A DNA stretch of 11,874 nucleotides, taken from Eubacterium sp. Its GTDB lineage: Bacteria; Bacillota; Clostridia; Oscillospirales; Acutalibacteraceae. The position numbers and the translations under genes were made by a program. Shown piece after piece: positions 1 to 6,172 of the stretch. How positions within the stretch are numbered: position 1 is the first letter of the stretch; each line of letters opens with the position of its first letter. Location of the stretch: positions 1-11,874 of the forward strand of contig JAILGO010000136.1 in assembly GCA_024696725.1 (NCBI GenBank), written 5' to 3'. The notes below the pieces were generated by a model. It saw only the letters and a program-made list of their open reading frames with translations, had not been told where the DNA came from and did not search any database.

Positions 1-1010
1 GTAACGGCGCAGATTCTCGTATCGTTCTCGGCAAAGTCAACGAGCGACGAGCCGAAAACCGACGAGAAGGTATCGCCCGAAGGTATGGGTTCACCGGTGT
101 TTATATTAAACTGTCCGATTCCGTGGAACTTTGCGGGATTCTTTTCGGCATAGTCGTAGCCCTTACCCTTTGCTGTATTAATATGCAAAAGCACGGAGTG
201 ATTATGAGCCTTCGCAACCTTAAGCGCGTCGATAAGCGCGTCAAGGTCGTGACCGTCAATCGGTCCGTAATACCTGAAGCCCAAATCCTCAAAAAACGTG
301 TTTTTATAAACGCGCTTTCTTATACGCTGATTAACCGCGGTAATCGCTCTTATAAGCTGAGAACCGACCTTCGGAATTTTAGCGAGCGAACGGGTAATTC
401 CGTTTTTAAAGGTATTGTACTTAGGCGAGGTACGGATAGTCGTAAAGTGCTTGGCAACCGCGCCGACGTTAGGGCTTATCGACATATTATTATCGTTAAG
501 AATCACAACGAGGTTACTGTTATCGTTTCCTGAATTATTCAGCGCCTCGTAAGCGAGTCCGCCCGTCATCGCGCCGTCGCCGATTACAGCTATTACCTTA
601 CCTTTTTCGCCCTTTAAGGTTTTAGCTCTCGCGAGACCGATAGCGTTGGATATCGAGGTCGAGGAATGACCGCTTGAAAAAATATCGTGCTCGCTTTCGT
701 CGGGACGCGTAAAGCCGCTTATACCGCCCTCACGGCGCAAAGTGTAAAAGCGCTCGCGTCTTCCCGTGAGAATTTTATGGGTATAGCTCTGGTGTCCGAC
801 GTCGAAAACAATCTGGTCCTGAGGAGAGTTAAACACCTTGTGAAGCGCTACGGTAAGCTCTACTGCGCCGAGATTAGAGGCGAGATGTCCTCCGTTTTCG
901 GATACGGTTTTTATCATAAGCTCACGGATTTCTCCGCACAGCGCTTCAAGCTCTTCGGTATTCAGCTTTTTTATATCCTTAGGGGAATTAATTCCCTCTA
1001 AATATGACAT
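1..1010 (-). CDS. dxs: 1-deoxy-D-xylulose-5-phosphate synthase, N-terminal part (3' end runs off the window)
   Basis: Thiamine-diphosphate enzyme that condenses pyruvate and glyceraldehyde 3-phosphate to DXP, the first step of the MEP isoprenoid pathway; cytosolic. I translated the minus strand from ATG at 1010 and it stays open to base 1, giving about 336 of the roughly 620 residues usual for the family. The protein begins MSYLEGINSPKDIKKL and shows ENGGHLASNLG (catalytic-type His at residue 42), FDVGHQSYTHK (about 69-79), SSGHSSTSIS (about 112-121), the ThDP motif GDGAMTGG (144-151) through NDNNMSIS (172-179), and GPIDGHD. The start follows a 76-base AT-rich gap after ispA. Upstream bases GAAAAGAG are only a modest ribosome site. 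The gap holds a weak promoter-like pair on the minus strand (TTGCAT 1063-1058, 17 bases, TAGTAT 1040-1035), so dxs may be co-transcribed with ispA or partly independent. Identity is secure; only the C-terminal half is unseen. Confidence 0.97.
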   Translation of the reverse strand, partial: MSYLEGINSPKDIKKLNTEELEALCGEIRELMIKTVSENGGHLASNLGAVELTVALHKVFNSPQDQIVFDVGHQSYTHKILTGRRERFYTLRREGGISGFTRPDESEHDIFSSGHSSTSISNAIGLARAKTLKGEKGKVIAVIGDGAMTGGLAYEALNNSGNDNSNLVVILNDNNMSISPNVGAVAKHFTTIRTSPKYNTFKNGITRSLAKIPKVGSQLIRAITAVNQRIRKRVYKNTFFEDLGFRYYGPIDGHDLDALIDALKVAKAHNHSVLLHINTAKGKGYDYAEKNPAKFHGIGQFNINTGEPIPSGDTFSSVFGSSLVDFAENDTRICAV

Positions 1011-1086
1011 AAACTCAACTCTTTTCAAAAATATATACTAACACTAAATGTATAAAAATGCAATATGTAAAATAAATATACAAAAA

Positions 1087-1971
1087 TTATTTGATTCTGT
1101 TCATAAGCTGATTGGCAAATGCGGTAAGAAATCCGTTATCCTCAAATTCGTTAAGACACTTAACTGCCTTTTCGGTAAGGGTTTCAACGTCAAGCTCAGC
1201 CTTATCAATACCTACCATCGAAACGTAGGTATTCTTATTATTATCCTCGTCGGAGCCCGTCGGCTTTCCGAGAACCTCCTCGTCGCCGATTACGTCGAGG
1301 ATATCGTCCTTTATCTGAAAAGCGACTCCGAGATTATAAGCAAAGCCTGAGGCGGCGGCAAGCTTTTCGCTGTCCGCTCCCGCAGCAATACATCCGAGAA
1401 GGCAGGCGGCGGAAATCAGCGCGCCCGTCTTCAGCTTATGCACGGTAACCAGTTCGCGAATCGACGGGTCCTCGGTTTCAAATTTAAGGTCGAGCACCTG
1501 CCCGCCTATCATACCGTTAACGCCCGCGTTCTGAGCAAGCAGCATAACGGCGCTCGCGATTATCCCCTCGTCGAGTTCGGCGTTCGCTAAGCACTCAAAG
1601 GCGTGAGTCAGCAACGCGTCGCCCGCGAGCAGGGCGGTAGATTCCTTGAATTTAATATGGCACGACGGCTTACCGCGTCTTAAATCGTCGTCGTCCATGC
1701 AGGGCAAATCGTCGTGGATAAGCGAATAGGTATGAACAAACTCCACGGCACAGGCAAAGGGCAGAGCCTTTTCAATGTCGCCGCCGCAGATACGGCAGAA
1801 TTCAAGAACGAGGATAGGTCTTATCCTCTTACCGCCGTTTTCTATTGAATAGCGCATCGCGCGCACTACCTCCTGCTGACCGTCAACGGCAACAGGAAGC
1901 GAAGCGAGAAGCGCCTCGTTTATCATTCTTGTATATTCGTCGGTTTTTTCTATAAGTTCAATTCCCGTCAT
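1087..1971 (-). CDS. ispA: Polyprenyl synthetase, farnesyl/geranylgeranyl diphosphate synthase type
   Basis: Head-to-tail prenyltransferase that adds isopentenyl diphosphate to allylic diphosphates; cytosolic. 294 residues, normal family length. Visible motifs: GGKRIRP (47-53, diphosphate binding), the first Asp-rich motif DDLPCMD (87-93, the four-residue spacing of bacterial type FPP synthases) followed by DDDLRRGKP, and the second Asp-rich motif QIKDDILD (219-226). The sequence alone does not fix whether the product is C15 or C20, so the symbol follows the common operon annotation. ATG at 1971 lies 3 bases after the xseB stop and is preceded by AAGGA at good spacing inside the end of xseB. 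Its position between xseB and dxs is the usual clostridial order and links the prenyl chain elongation step to the first MEP enzyme. Confidence 0.95.
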   Translation of the reverse strand: MTGIELIEKTDEYTRMINEALLASLPVAVDGQQEVVRAMRYSIENGGKRIRPILVLEFCRICGGDIEKALPFACAVEFVHTYSLIHDDLPCMDDDDLRRGKPSCHIKFKESTALLAGDALLTHAFECLANAELDEGIIASAVMLLAQNAGVNGMIGGQVLDLKFETEDPSIRELVTVHKLKTGALISAACLLGCIAAGADSEKLAAASGFAYNLGVAFQIKDDILDVIGDEEVLGKPTGSDEDNNKNTYVSMVGIDKAELDVETLTEKAVKCLNEFEDNGFLTAFANQLMNRIK

Positions 1972-1974
1972 AGT

Positions 1975-2166
1975 TTAATCCTTTTCCAACTCGGTAATTT
2001 TCTGTTTTGCTTCGTTGAGCTTTTTCGTGCAGAAAGCGGTAAGTCTTGTTCCCTCTTCAAAAAGCTCGAGAGCTTTATCGAGCGGAACGTCGTTTTTTTC
2101 AAGGCTCTCAACGATTTCGTTAAGGCGTTCGACAGCCTCTTCATAGGTTAAATTAATTTCACTCAT
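1975..2166 (-). CDS. xseB: Exodeoxyribonuclease VII small subunit
   Basis: Small helical subunit of exonuclease VII, which degrades single-stranded DNA together with XseA; cytosolic. 63 residues, typical for this short family. The recognisable core is LTYEEAVERLNEIVESLE at the N-terminus, then a DVPLDKALELFEEG segment and a Lys/Glu-rich C-terminal helix ending in ITELEKD, compatible with a helical hairpin. The ATG at 2166 overlaps the last 8 bases of xseA, pointing to coupled translation and a balanced subunit supply. ispA follows after 3 bases. Confidence 0.95.
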   Translation of the reverse strand: MSEINLTYEEAVERLNEIVESLEKNDVPLDKALELFEEGTRLTAFCTKKLNEAKQKITELEKD

Positions 2167-3352
2167 TTTTCTTCACCTCTGTTACGGCGGCGCTTGCTCT
2201 GCCGTCGGTTAAAACTATTTCTATTTTATCGCCGCTTTTAATATCCTTCACGGAATTAACGACAGATAAATCCTTCATTGTTATTGAGTAGCCTCTTCCG
2301 AGGACCGAAAGCGGACTCAGCGCGTTAAGCTTATCAGCGGTACGGCAGAGAGCAAATTCCTTCTCGCCGACAATTCTTCGGTACGAGTTATCAATTCTTT
2401 CGGCGCTGCTTTTTACCGTCTGTTCAAGTCTTTCATAGAAAAGATTTCTGTTCGACAGAAACGACGCTTTAGCAAGCCGCGCCTCCTCGCGCTCCACCTT
2501 CATTTTTACGATAGAGAGAAGCGTCGAATACGCCTCGTCAACTGCCTTAAGCTCGGCGTTTTTATCGGGTACGGCGATTTCAGCGGCTGTGCTCGGAGTG
2601 GGCACTCTTACGTCCGCCGCCGCGTCGCACAGGGTTGTATCGACCTCGTGCCCGACTGCTGAGATTACGGGAGTATTACACATATACACCGCTCTTGCGA
2701 CGGCTTCGGTATTGAACGCCTTAAGGTCGTCGTTCGCGCCGCCTCCCCTCGCGACGATAATAACGTCGATTTCGGGGATATTATCGAGAACGGATATCGA
2801 CCTTACGATTTCGCCGGGAGCTCTTTCCCCCTGCACAAGACAGGGCGCAAGCACGATTTCGCTCAGTCCCCAGCGCCTCGCGATATTCGACTTAATATCC
2901 TCCGCCGCGGCGGCTGAAGCCGAGGTCACGAGCCCGATTTTTCGCGGATATTCAGGCAGAGGCTTTTTATGAGCTTCGTCGAATATTCCTTCGGCTCTCA
3001 GTTTCTCTTTAAGCTGCTCAAGCGCAAGCATTTCGTCGCCCGCGCCGATTGTATTCATACTTGTTACATAGAGCTGATAGCTTCCCTGCTTTTCATACAC
3101 GTCGATATATCCGCCGCAGATAACCTTCATACCGTTTGACGGCTCAAACCTTACGACGCTCTGATAGTTCATAAACATATTGCAGGATATTTTACCGCCC
3201 GCGTCCTTAAGGTCAAAATACCAGTGTCCGTATCGGCTGCGCTCGTTAAAATTAGTAAGCTCGCCGACTACGTAAATGCTTCGGAACTGCGGAATCTCTT
3301 TAAGCTTGTATTTAATTATTCTGTTTATTTCACTTACGCTTAACGGTTTCAT
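2159..3352 (-). CDS. xseA: Exodeoxyribonuclease VII large subunit
   Basis: Catalytic subunit of exonuclease VII. 397 residues from ATG 3352, close to the family norm. It has an N-terminal OB-fold (about residues 22-103, with SIYVVGELTNF and GHWYFDLKD), then the catalytic domain with GLVTSASAAAAEDI (140-153), ARGGGANDDLKAFN (201-214), ISAVGHEVDTT (230-240) and RVPTPSTAAE (249-258). A Lys/Glu-rich helical stretch at about 265-360 should form the coiled coil that binds XseB. The frame is open 12 codons further upstream to 3388, but ATG 3352 is preferred: it begins at the family-typical position and forms an ATGA overlap with the stop of the upstream TsaD-like gene. Confidence 0.96.
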   Translation of the reverse strand: MKPLSVSEINRIIKYKLKEIPQFRSIYVVGELTNFNERSRYGHWYFDLKDAGGKISCNMFMNYQSVVRFEPSNGMKVICGGYIDVYEKQGSYQLYVTSMNTIGAGDEMLALEQLKEKLRAEGIFDEAHKKPLPEYPRKIGLVTSASAAAAEDIKSNIARRWGLSEIVLAPCLVQGERAPGEIVRSISVLDNIPEIDVIIVARGGGANDDLKAFNTEAVARAVYMCNTPVISAVGHEVDTTLCDAAADVRVPTPSTAAEIAVPDKNAELKAVDEAYSTLLSIVKMKVEREEARLAKASFLSNRNLFYERLEQTVKSSAERIDNSYRRIVGEKEFALCRTADKLNALSPLSVLGRGYSITMKDLSVVNSVKDIKSGDKIEIVLTDGRASAAVTEVKKNE

Positions 3353-4266
3353 ACTTCGTTTTCTTTCAGATATGCGTATATTGCACACCCTGCCGCGTTA
3401 TCGAGCGAAAAATCGGGCTCTGCGAAATACGCATTGAATTTACTTTTTACCTTGTTTCTGAGCAGAGTATTAGACGAAACGCCGCCCGAGAAGATTACGG
3501 GAAGGCTTCCGTATTCTTTAATTATACCCTCAAGCATAGCGCACACGGTTTCGGCAACGCAGGTCAGAACGAATTTTGCAATATCCCCGGCGCTTTCGTT
3601 ATTTTCAAGCATTTTACGCGCCTTGTTTTCAACGCCCGAGAGCGAGCAGTCAGATTCCTTCATTGAGGGTTTATATTTATACTCCGCTTCGCTATTCAGA
3701 GAGAGGCTGTCAAGCTCCTTACCGCACGGAAAGCGGAGTCCGAGCATAACGCCCGTGCGGTCTATCGCCTGTCCCGCCTTTAAGTCAAGGCTTGAGGACA
3801 CGATTTCCGCGTCGATTACGTTTTCCTTATCGGGAGTTACAAGAAGCGCCTCGGTCGTTCCGCCGCTGAGATGGAACGCGATATGCTTTTCGTGAATCAG
3901 GTCGAGTCTTTTTGCGGACCAGAGCGCCGCGATGATATGTCCCGTCTGGTGCGAGGTTTCATACAATGCAGCGCCGGCGGAATACGCCGCTGCGACGGCG
4001 GAATTCTTACCCGCGAGAAAGCAGGGCATATAGCTCCCCTCGACGCTTCGGGGTCTCGTGCTTACGCCGACAGCCGTTATCTCCGCTTCGGGAAGCTCGC
4101 TCAACAGAGCGGGCATATTAACGGTATGCTGAAACAGGGCTTCGCTTTGACGCAGTCCCCTTTCGCCCTCCCTGACGGTAAGCATACGCTTTTTCTGAAT
4201 TACCGTTTCGCCGTCAAACAGCGCGCATGAGGTTGTATAATTACTCGTATCTATACCGAGGTACAT
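3349..4266 (-). CDS. TsaD/Kae1-family paralogue (peptidase M22 / glycoprotease-like ASKHA protein)
   Basis: ASKHA-fold protein related to TsaD (Kae1), the subunit of the t6A37 tRNA-modifying complex, but a shorter paralogue at 305 residues (TsaD is usually about 335-345). It starts GIDTSNYTTSCALFD, matching the TsaD phosphate loop. It keeps both metal-ligand histidines in HQTGH (106-110, TsaD has HMEGH), and has FHLSGGTTEAL (131-141), KAGQAIDRTG (163-172), FSGGVSSN (259-266) and the C-terminal metal-region LDNAAG (288-293). Because the metal and nucleotide motifs persist it is probably an active ATP-binding protein, but its substrate is not evident. In Clostridia a paralogue of this kind sits in the nusB-xse cluster apart from the tsaB/tsaE locus. 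The ATG at 4266 shares one base with the nusB stop (TAATG); xseA overlaps its stop by 4 bases. Confidence 0.88.
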   Translation of the reverse strand: MYLGIDTSNYTTSCALFDGETVIQKKRMLTVREGERGLRQSEALFQHTVNMPALLSELPEAEITAVGVSTRPRSVEGSYMPCFLAGKNSAVAAAYSAGAALYETSHQTGHIIAALWSAKRLDLIHEKHIAFHLSGGTTEALLVTPDKENVIDAEIVSSSLDLKAGQAIDRTGVMLGLRFPCGKELDSLSLNSEAEYKYKPSMKESDCSLSGVENKARKMLENNESAGDIAKFVLTCVAETVCAMLEGIIKEYGSLPVIFSGGVSSNTLLRNKVKSKFNAYFAEPDFSLDNAAGCAIYAYLKENEV

Positions 4267-4658
4267 TATTCGTTCCCTCTTACAAAAGCACCGAGCACGC
4301 CGTTTACGAACGACGCGTCCTCTTTACCCGAATAGGTCTTTGCAAGCTCTACCGCCTCGTTAATCGCTACGGCGGGAGGAACGTCCTCGGCGTATTTTAT
4401 CTCATAAACGGCGAGTCTCAGTATAGCGAGATTTGTTTTCGAAATACGGTTCAGCTTCCAGCCGTTTAAATACTTCGAGATTATTTCGTCAAGCTTGTCC
4501 GCTTTTTCGGTAGCGCCGTTATAAATTGCTTTTGCGTATTCGCTTACAGGCTGTTCCATCGCTTCGTCGAAAAGCTCTACCGCTTCCGACGGATTGCCGC
4601 TGAAAAGGCTTTGGAAAATAAGGTAAAATGCCTGCTCGCGCTCCTCTGTACGTTTCAT
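4266..4658 (-). CDS. nusB: Transcription antitermination factor NusB
   Basis: Small helical RNA-binding protein that with S10/NusE binds boxA RNA in rRNA transcription antitermination complexes; cytosolic. 130 residues from ATG 4658, the usual NusB length. Diagnostic parts are the N-terminal TEEREQAFYLIFQ, the central LNGWKLNRISKTNLAILRLA and the C-terminal VAINEAVELAKTYSGKEDA with SFVNGVLGAF. The frame stays open to 4802, but the extra 48 residues have no family counterpart and would start at the promoter. ATG 4658 has GGAGG ten bases upstream and is the clear start. It is the first gene of the nusB-to-dxs operon. Confidence 0.96.
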   Translation of the reverse strand: MKRTEEREQAFYLIFQSLFSGNPSEAVELFDEAMEQPVSEYAKAIYNGATEKADKLDEIISKYLNGWKLNRISKTNLAILRLAVYEIKYAEDVPPAVAINEAVELAKTYSGKEDASFVNGVLGAFVRGNE

Positions 4659-4674
4659 AGATATTATTCCTCCG

Positions 4675-4713
4675 AATAAAAATACCGATTGAACGTATCG
4701 CAGTTCAACCGGT
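4675..4713 (-). terminator. Terminator-like hairpin in the nusB leader (possible attenuator)
   Basis: On the minus strand ACCGGTTGAAC (4713-4703) pairs with GTTCAATCGGT (4694-4684) over 11 base pairs, one of them G-U, around an 8-base loop. The sequence ATTTTTATT follows directly. This has the shape of an intrinsic terminator but lies between the promoter and the nusB GGAGG site, so it would act on the leader of the operon rather than at the end of a transcript. No competing antiterminator helix is obvious by eye. A second, 5'-proximal hairpin is listed separately. Confidence 0.55.
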
Positions 4714-4765
4714 AAATACTTACATTTTGAATTTTGCAGGTACATAATAATTGCTCGGTGAATTG

Positions 4766-4785
4766 CAACAACCGTTCGGTTATTG
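4766..4785 (-). other. Stem-loop at the predicted 5' end of the nusB transcript
   Basis: On the minus strand CAATAACC and GGTTGTTG pair over 8 bases (one T-G wobble) around the tetraloop GAAC. The predicted transcription start from the upstream -10 box is near 4784, so this stem would sit almost exactly at the RNA 5' end, where such structures often stabilise messages. Function is inferred from position only. Confidence 0.4.
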
Positions 4786-4790
4786 TGTAT

Positions 4791-4819
4791 ATTATACCAC
4801 AATTATTATAAATATACAA
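4791..4819 (-). promoter_or_regulatory. Promoter of the nusB-tsaD-like-xseAB-ispA operon
   Basis: On the minus strand TTGTAT (4819-4814) and a perfect TATAAT (4796-4791) are separated by 17 bases. TGG immediately before the -10 box makes an extended -10 element. The expected start near 4784 leaves a leader of about 125 nt before the nusB ATG. The box lies just behind the stop of the SpoIIIAH gene, so the housekeeping operon can be transcribed independently of the sporulation genes. Confidence 0.7.
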
Positions 4820-4827
4820 GTATTATA

Positions 4828-4843
4828 TCAGTCTTTTGACTGA
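4828..4843. repeat. Perfect 6-4-6 inverted repeat at the end of the SpoIIIAH gene
   Basis: TCAGTC-TTTT-GACTGA spans the stop codon of the SpoIIIAH gene. On the minus strand it forms a 6-bp stem with an AAAA loop followed by AT-rich rather than T-only sequence, so at best it is a weak terminator between the spoIIIA block and the nusB promoter. Confidence 0.35.
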
Positions 4844-5523
4844 ATAATCGAAACGTCCTCAAATCCGCAGCCGAGCTGCTGCATTGCGATTTCCTTAATC
4901 TGAACTATCAGCGCGTCGGTAAGCTCCGGCACGTCGACTATTATATCGACGCGGCTTCCGTCCTCGCTTATAACCGCTATACAGTTATCCGCGCCCTTGG
5001 CGGTAACAAGCGTTTCTATTTTATTCTCGATGCTTATATAACCCGAAACTCTCGATATTCCCTCGCTCGCGACCTTTTTCGCCTCGGCTGTCGCGGTGTC
5101 GCTGTCAAGCACGGACTGAAGCTTTTCCACAGCCTCGTCTCGCGCGCTCTGACGGTCAAGTCTTGCAGAGGAGAAGTATTCGTTTTCTGCCTTTACGGAT
5201 ACGCTTGCAGCGCCGTCGACGTACTCAGCCTCTCCGAGAGTTTTAGTCTGAGACGAGGTAACGGAAGGCTTTACAGTCGAGGCATAATCCGAGTTTTCAA
5301 GATACCAGTTGCCCATTATGCCGATACCGAGAAGCAGAATAAAGGCGGCTACGGCTACCCTCGTTCTTTTTGCTTTGCGTACCTTAAGCTCAGCCTCGGT
5401 AAGTATCGGCTTCGTTTTCTTTTCCTCTTCGGGCGCTTCGCTTGAGGCGAGCTCGCTTTGCTCCTTGAACTCCTCCTCGCGAATCGCTGCGTCTAAATTC
5501 TTTATGTCCTTTACCTTGCTCAT
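4828..5523 (-). CDS. spoIIIAH: SpoIIIAH-like stage III sporulation protein
   Basis: Mother-cell membrane protein of the SpoIIIA-SpoIIQ channel; its C-terminal ring-building (YscJ/FliF-like) domain binds SpoIIQ across the intermembrane space. 231 residues, normal length. A charged N-terminus (1-53) precedes one membrane helix at about 55-74 (VAVAAFILLLGIGIMGNWYL). An acidic and Ser-rich linker follows, then the signature YFSSARLDRQSARDEAVEKL (116-135). Next come a helical EAKKVASEGISRVSGYISIE region and the C-terminal domain with AKGADNCIAVISEDG and VDIIVDVPELT. ATG 5523 is 4 bases after the SpoIIIAG stop, and GGGTGAT overlaps that stop as a plausible ribosome site. Sequence quality looks intact, in contrast to the damaged genes upstream. 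A SpoIIIAH gene is the expected last gene of spoIIIA. Confidence 0.9.
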   Translation of the reverse strand: MSKVKDIKNLDAAIREEEFKEQSELASSEAPEEEKKTKPILTEAELKVRKAKRTRVAVAAFILLLGIGIMGNWYLENSDYASTVKPSVTSSQTKTLGEAEYVDGAASVSVKAENEYFSSARLDRQSARDEAVEKLQSVLDSDTATAEAKKVASEGISRVSGYISIENKIETLVTAKGADNCIAVISEDGSRVDIIVDVPELTDALIVQIKEIAMQQLGCGFEDVSIIQSKD

Positions 5524-5527
5524 TATA

Positions 5528-5968
5528 TCACCCTTTGTATTTTGAAACGCTTATTTTTGTGACGGGAATATTAAACAGCGAGGAAATGCTGTTAATAACG
5601 CTTTCGCGCACCCTTGAGTTATCCGCTCCGTCACAGACGACGGCTACTCCCTGAACGTCGGGAAGATACTGTTTAATAAGAACGGGCTCCTCACCGTTCT
5701 CTCCGTCATATAATACATATTCATTTTTCAGCGAATTAGAACCCGGCGAGCTGTTTTCGTCGGTGTTTTTTGCGAACACGCTCTCGCTCGAATTCTTCAG
5801 CGTAATCATTACTTTACACCGTCCTGCGCCGTCGATAGAGGAAATAAGCTCCTCGGTATCGTTTTCGAGAGAGGCGGTATAATCGGCTGAGGTAAATTCC
5901 GTTTTCGTTTTCTTTTCGCTTTTAGCTCCGTCGGGAGCAATAAGCTCAGACGCGGCTATCAGCAACAA
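5528..5968 (-). CDS. spoIIIAG: SpoIIIAG-like stage III sporulation protein, N-terminus unclear
   Basis: Ring-forming component of the SpoIIIA channel. The family signature is clear: LISSIDGAGRCKVMITLKNS, a Ser/Asn-rich variable loop, then PVLIKQYLPDVQGVAVVCDG and the C-terminal NIPVTKISVSKYKG. Family members have one N-terminal membrane helix. Here that helix, KLLIALGLSALLLIAASEL, lies mostly upstream of the first possible conventional start (TTG 5968). Its frame is open only back to 6010, just after a TAA at 6013-6011. There is no ATG or GTG and no ribosome site in front of it. Normal expression would therefore need a poor TTG start that cuts the helix, a CTG start at about 5995, or a frame change from the overlapping SpoIIIAF fragment. 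The C-terminal ring domain itself looks complete. Confidence 0.8.
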   Translation of the reverse strand: MLLIAASELIAPDGAKSEKKTKTEFTSADYTASLENDTEELISSIDGAGRCKVMITLKNSSESVFAKNTDENSSPGSNSLKNEYVLYDGENGEEPVLIKQYLPDVQGVAVVCDGADNSRVRESVINSISSLFNIPVTKISVSKYKG

Positions 5969-5985
5969 CGCCGAGAGACCGAGCG

Positions 5986-6171
5986 CTATAAGCAGCTTAA
6001 GCGGGAGGGGTTAAAATCTTTAAACGGCAGAAGAAAGGATATAAACACAAAAAGAGCTATAACCGTATTGTAAAAGCCTTTCATTTTCCCGTGCGGCGAG
6101 AGAAAAGAGAGTCCCGCGGCGCCGATAAGAGTAAGGCAAACGCATTGAGTCCACTGTTTAAGAAATTCCAT
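5986..6171 (-). CDS. spoIIIAF: Truncated SpoIIIAF: two N-terminal membrane helices only
   Basis: 61 residues beginning MEFLKQWTQCVCLTLIGAAG, matching the SpoIIIAF N-terminus, with two membrane helices (about 10-30 and 38-55, the second VIALFVFISFLLPFKDF). Normal SpoIIIAF is about 200 residues with a soluble ring-like C-terminal domain, which is absent: the frame ends at a TAG (5988-5986). Start ATG 6171 is chosen over the in-frame codon at 6189 because GGAGG sits five bases upstream and the SpoIIIAA stop is one base away. From 6010 to 5986 the same bases are also open in the SpoIIIAG frame, one base out of register, as if the 5' part of AF had been joined to AG. Confidence 0.7.
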   Translation of the reverse strand: MEFLKQWTQCVCLTLIGAAGLSFLSPHGKMKGFYNTVIALFVFISFLLPFKDFNPSRLSCL

Positions 6172-6172
6172 T

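Noticed and set aside
123..1001. Plus-strand open frames at 123-533 and 687-1001
   Set aside because: The minus strand here is an uninterrupted dxs with the expected motifs, so these are shadows.
2589..2972. Plus-strand frame inside xseA
   Set aside because: Antisense shadow of the conserved catalytic region.
3434..4469. Plus-strand open frames at 3434-3895, 3871-4230 and 4227-4469
   Set aside because: They run antisense to the TsaD-like and nusB genes, which have clear motifs and starts.
4659..4802. 48-residue N-terminal extension of NusB up to 4802
   Set aside because: It covers the promoter and leader hairpins, has no NusB counterpart, and the ATG at 4658 has a good GGAGG.
4822..4827. 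Second TATAAT-like box on the minus strand at the end of the SpoIIIAH gene
   Set aside because: The bases 17 upstream (CGATTA) do not resemble a -35 element; the box at 4796-4791 is much better.
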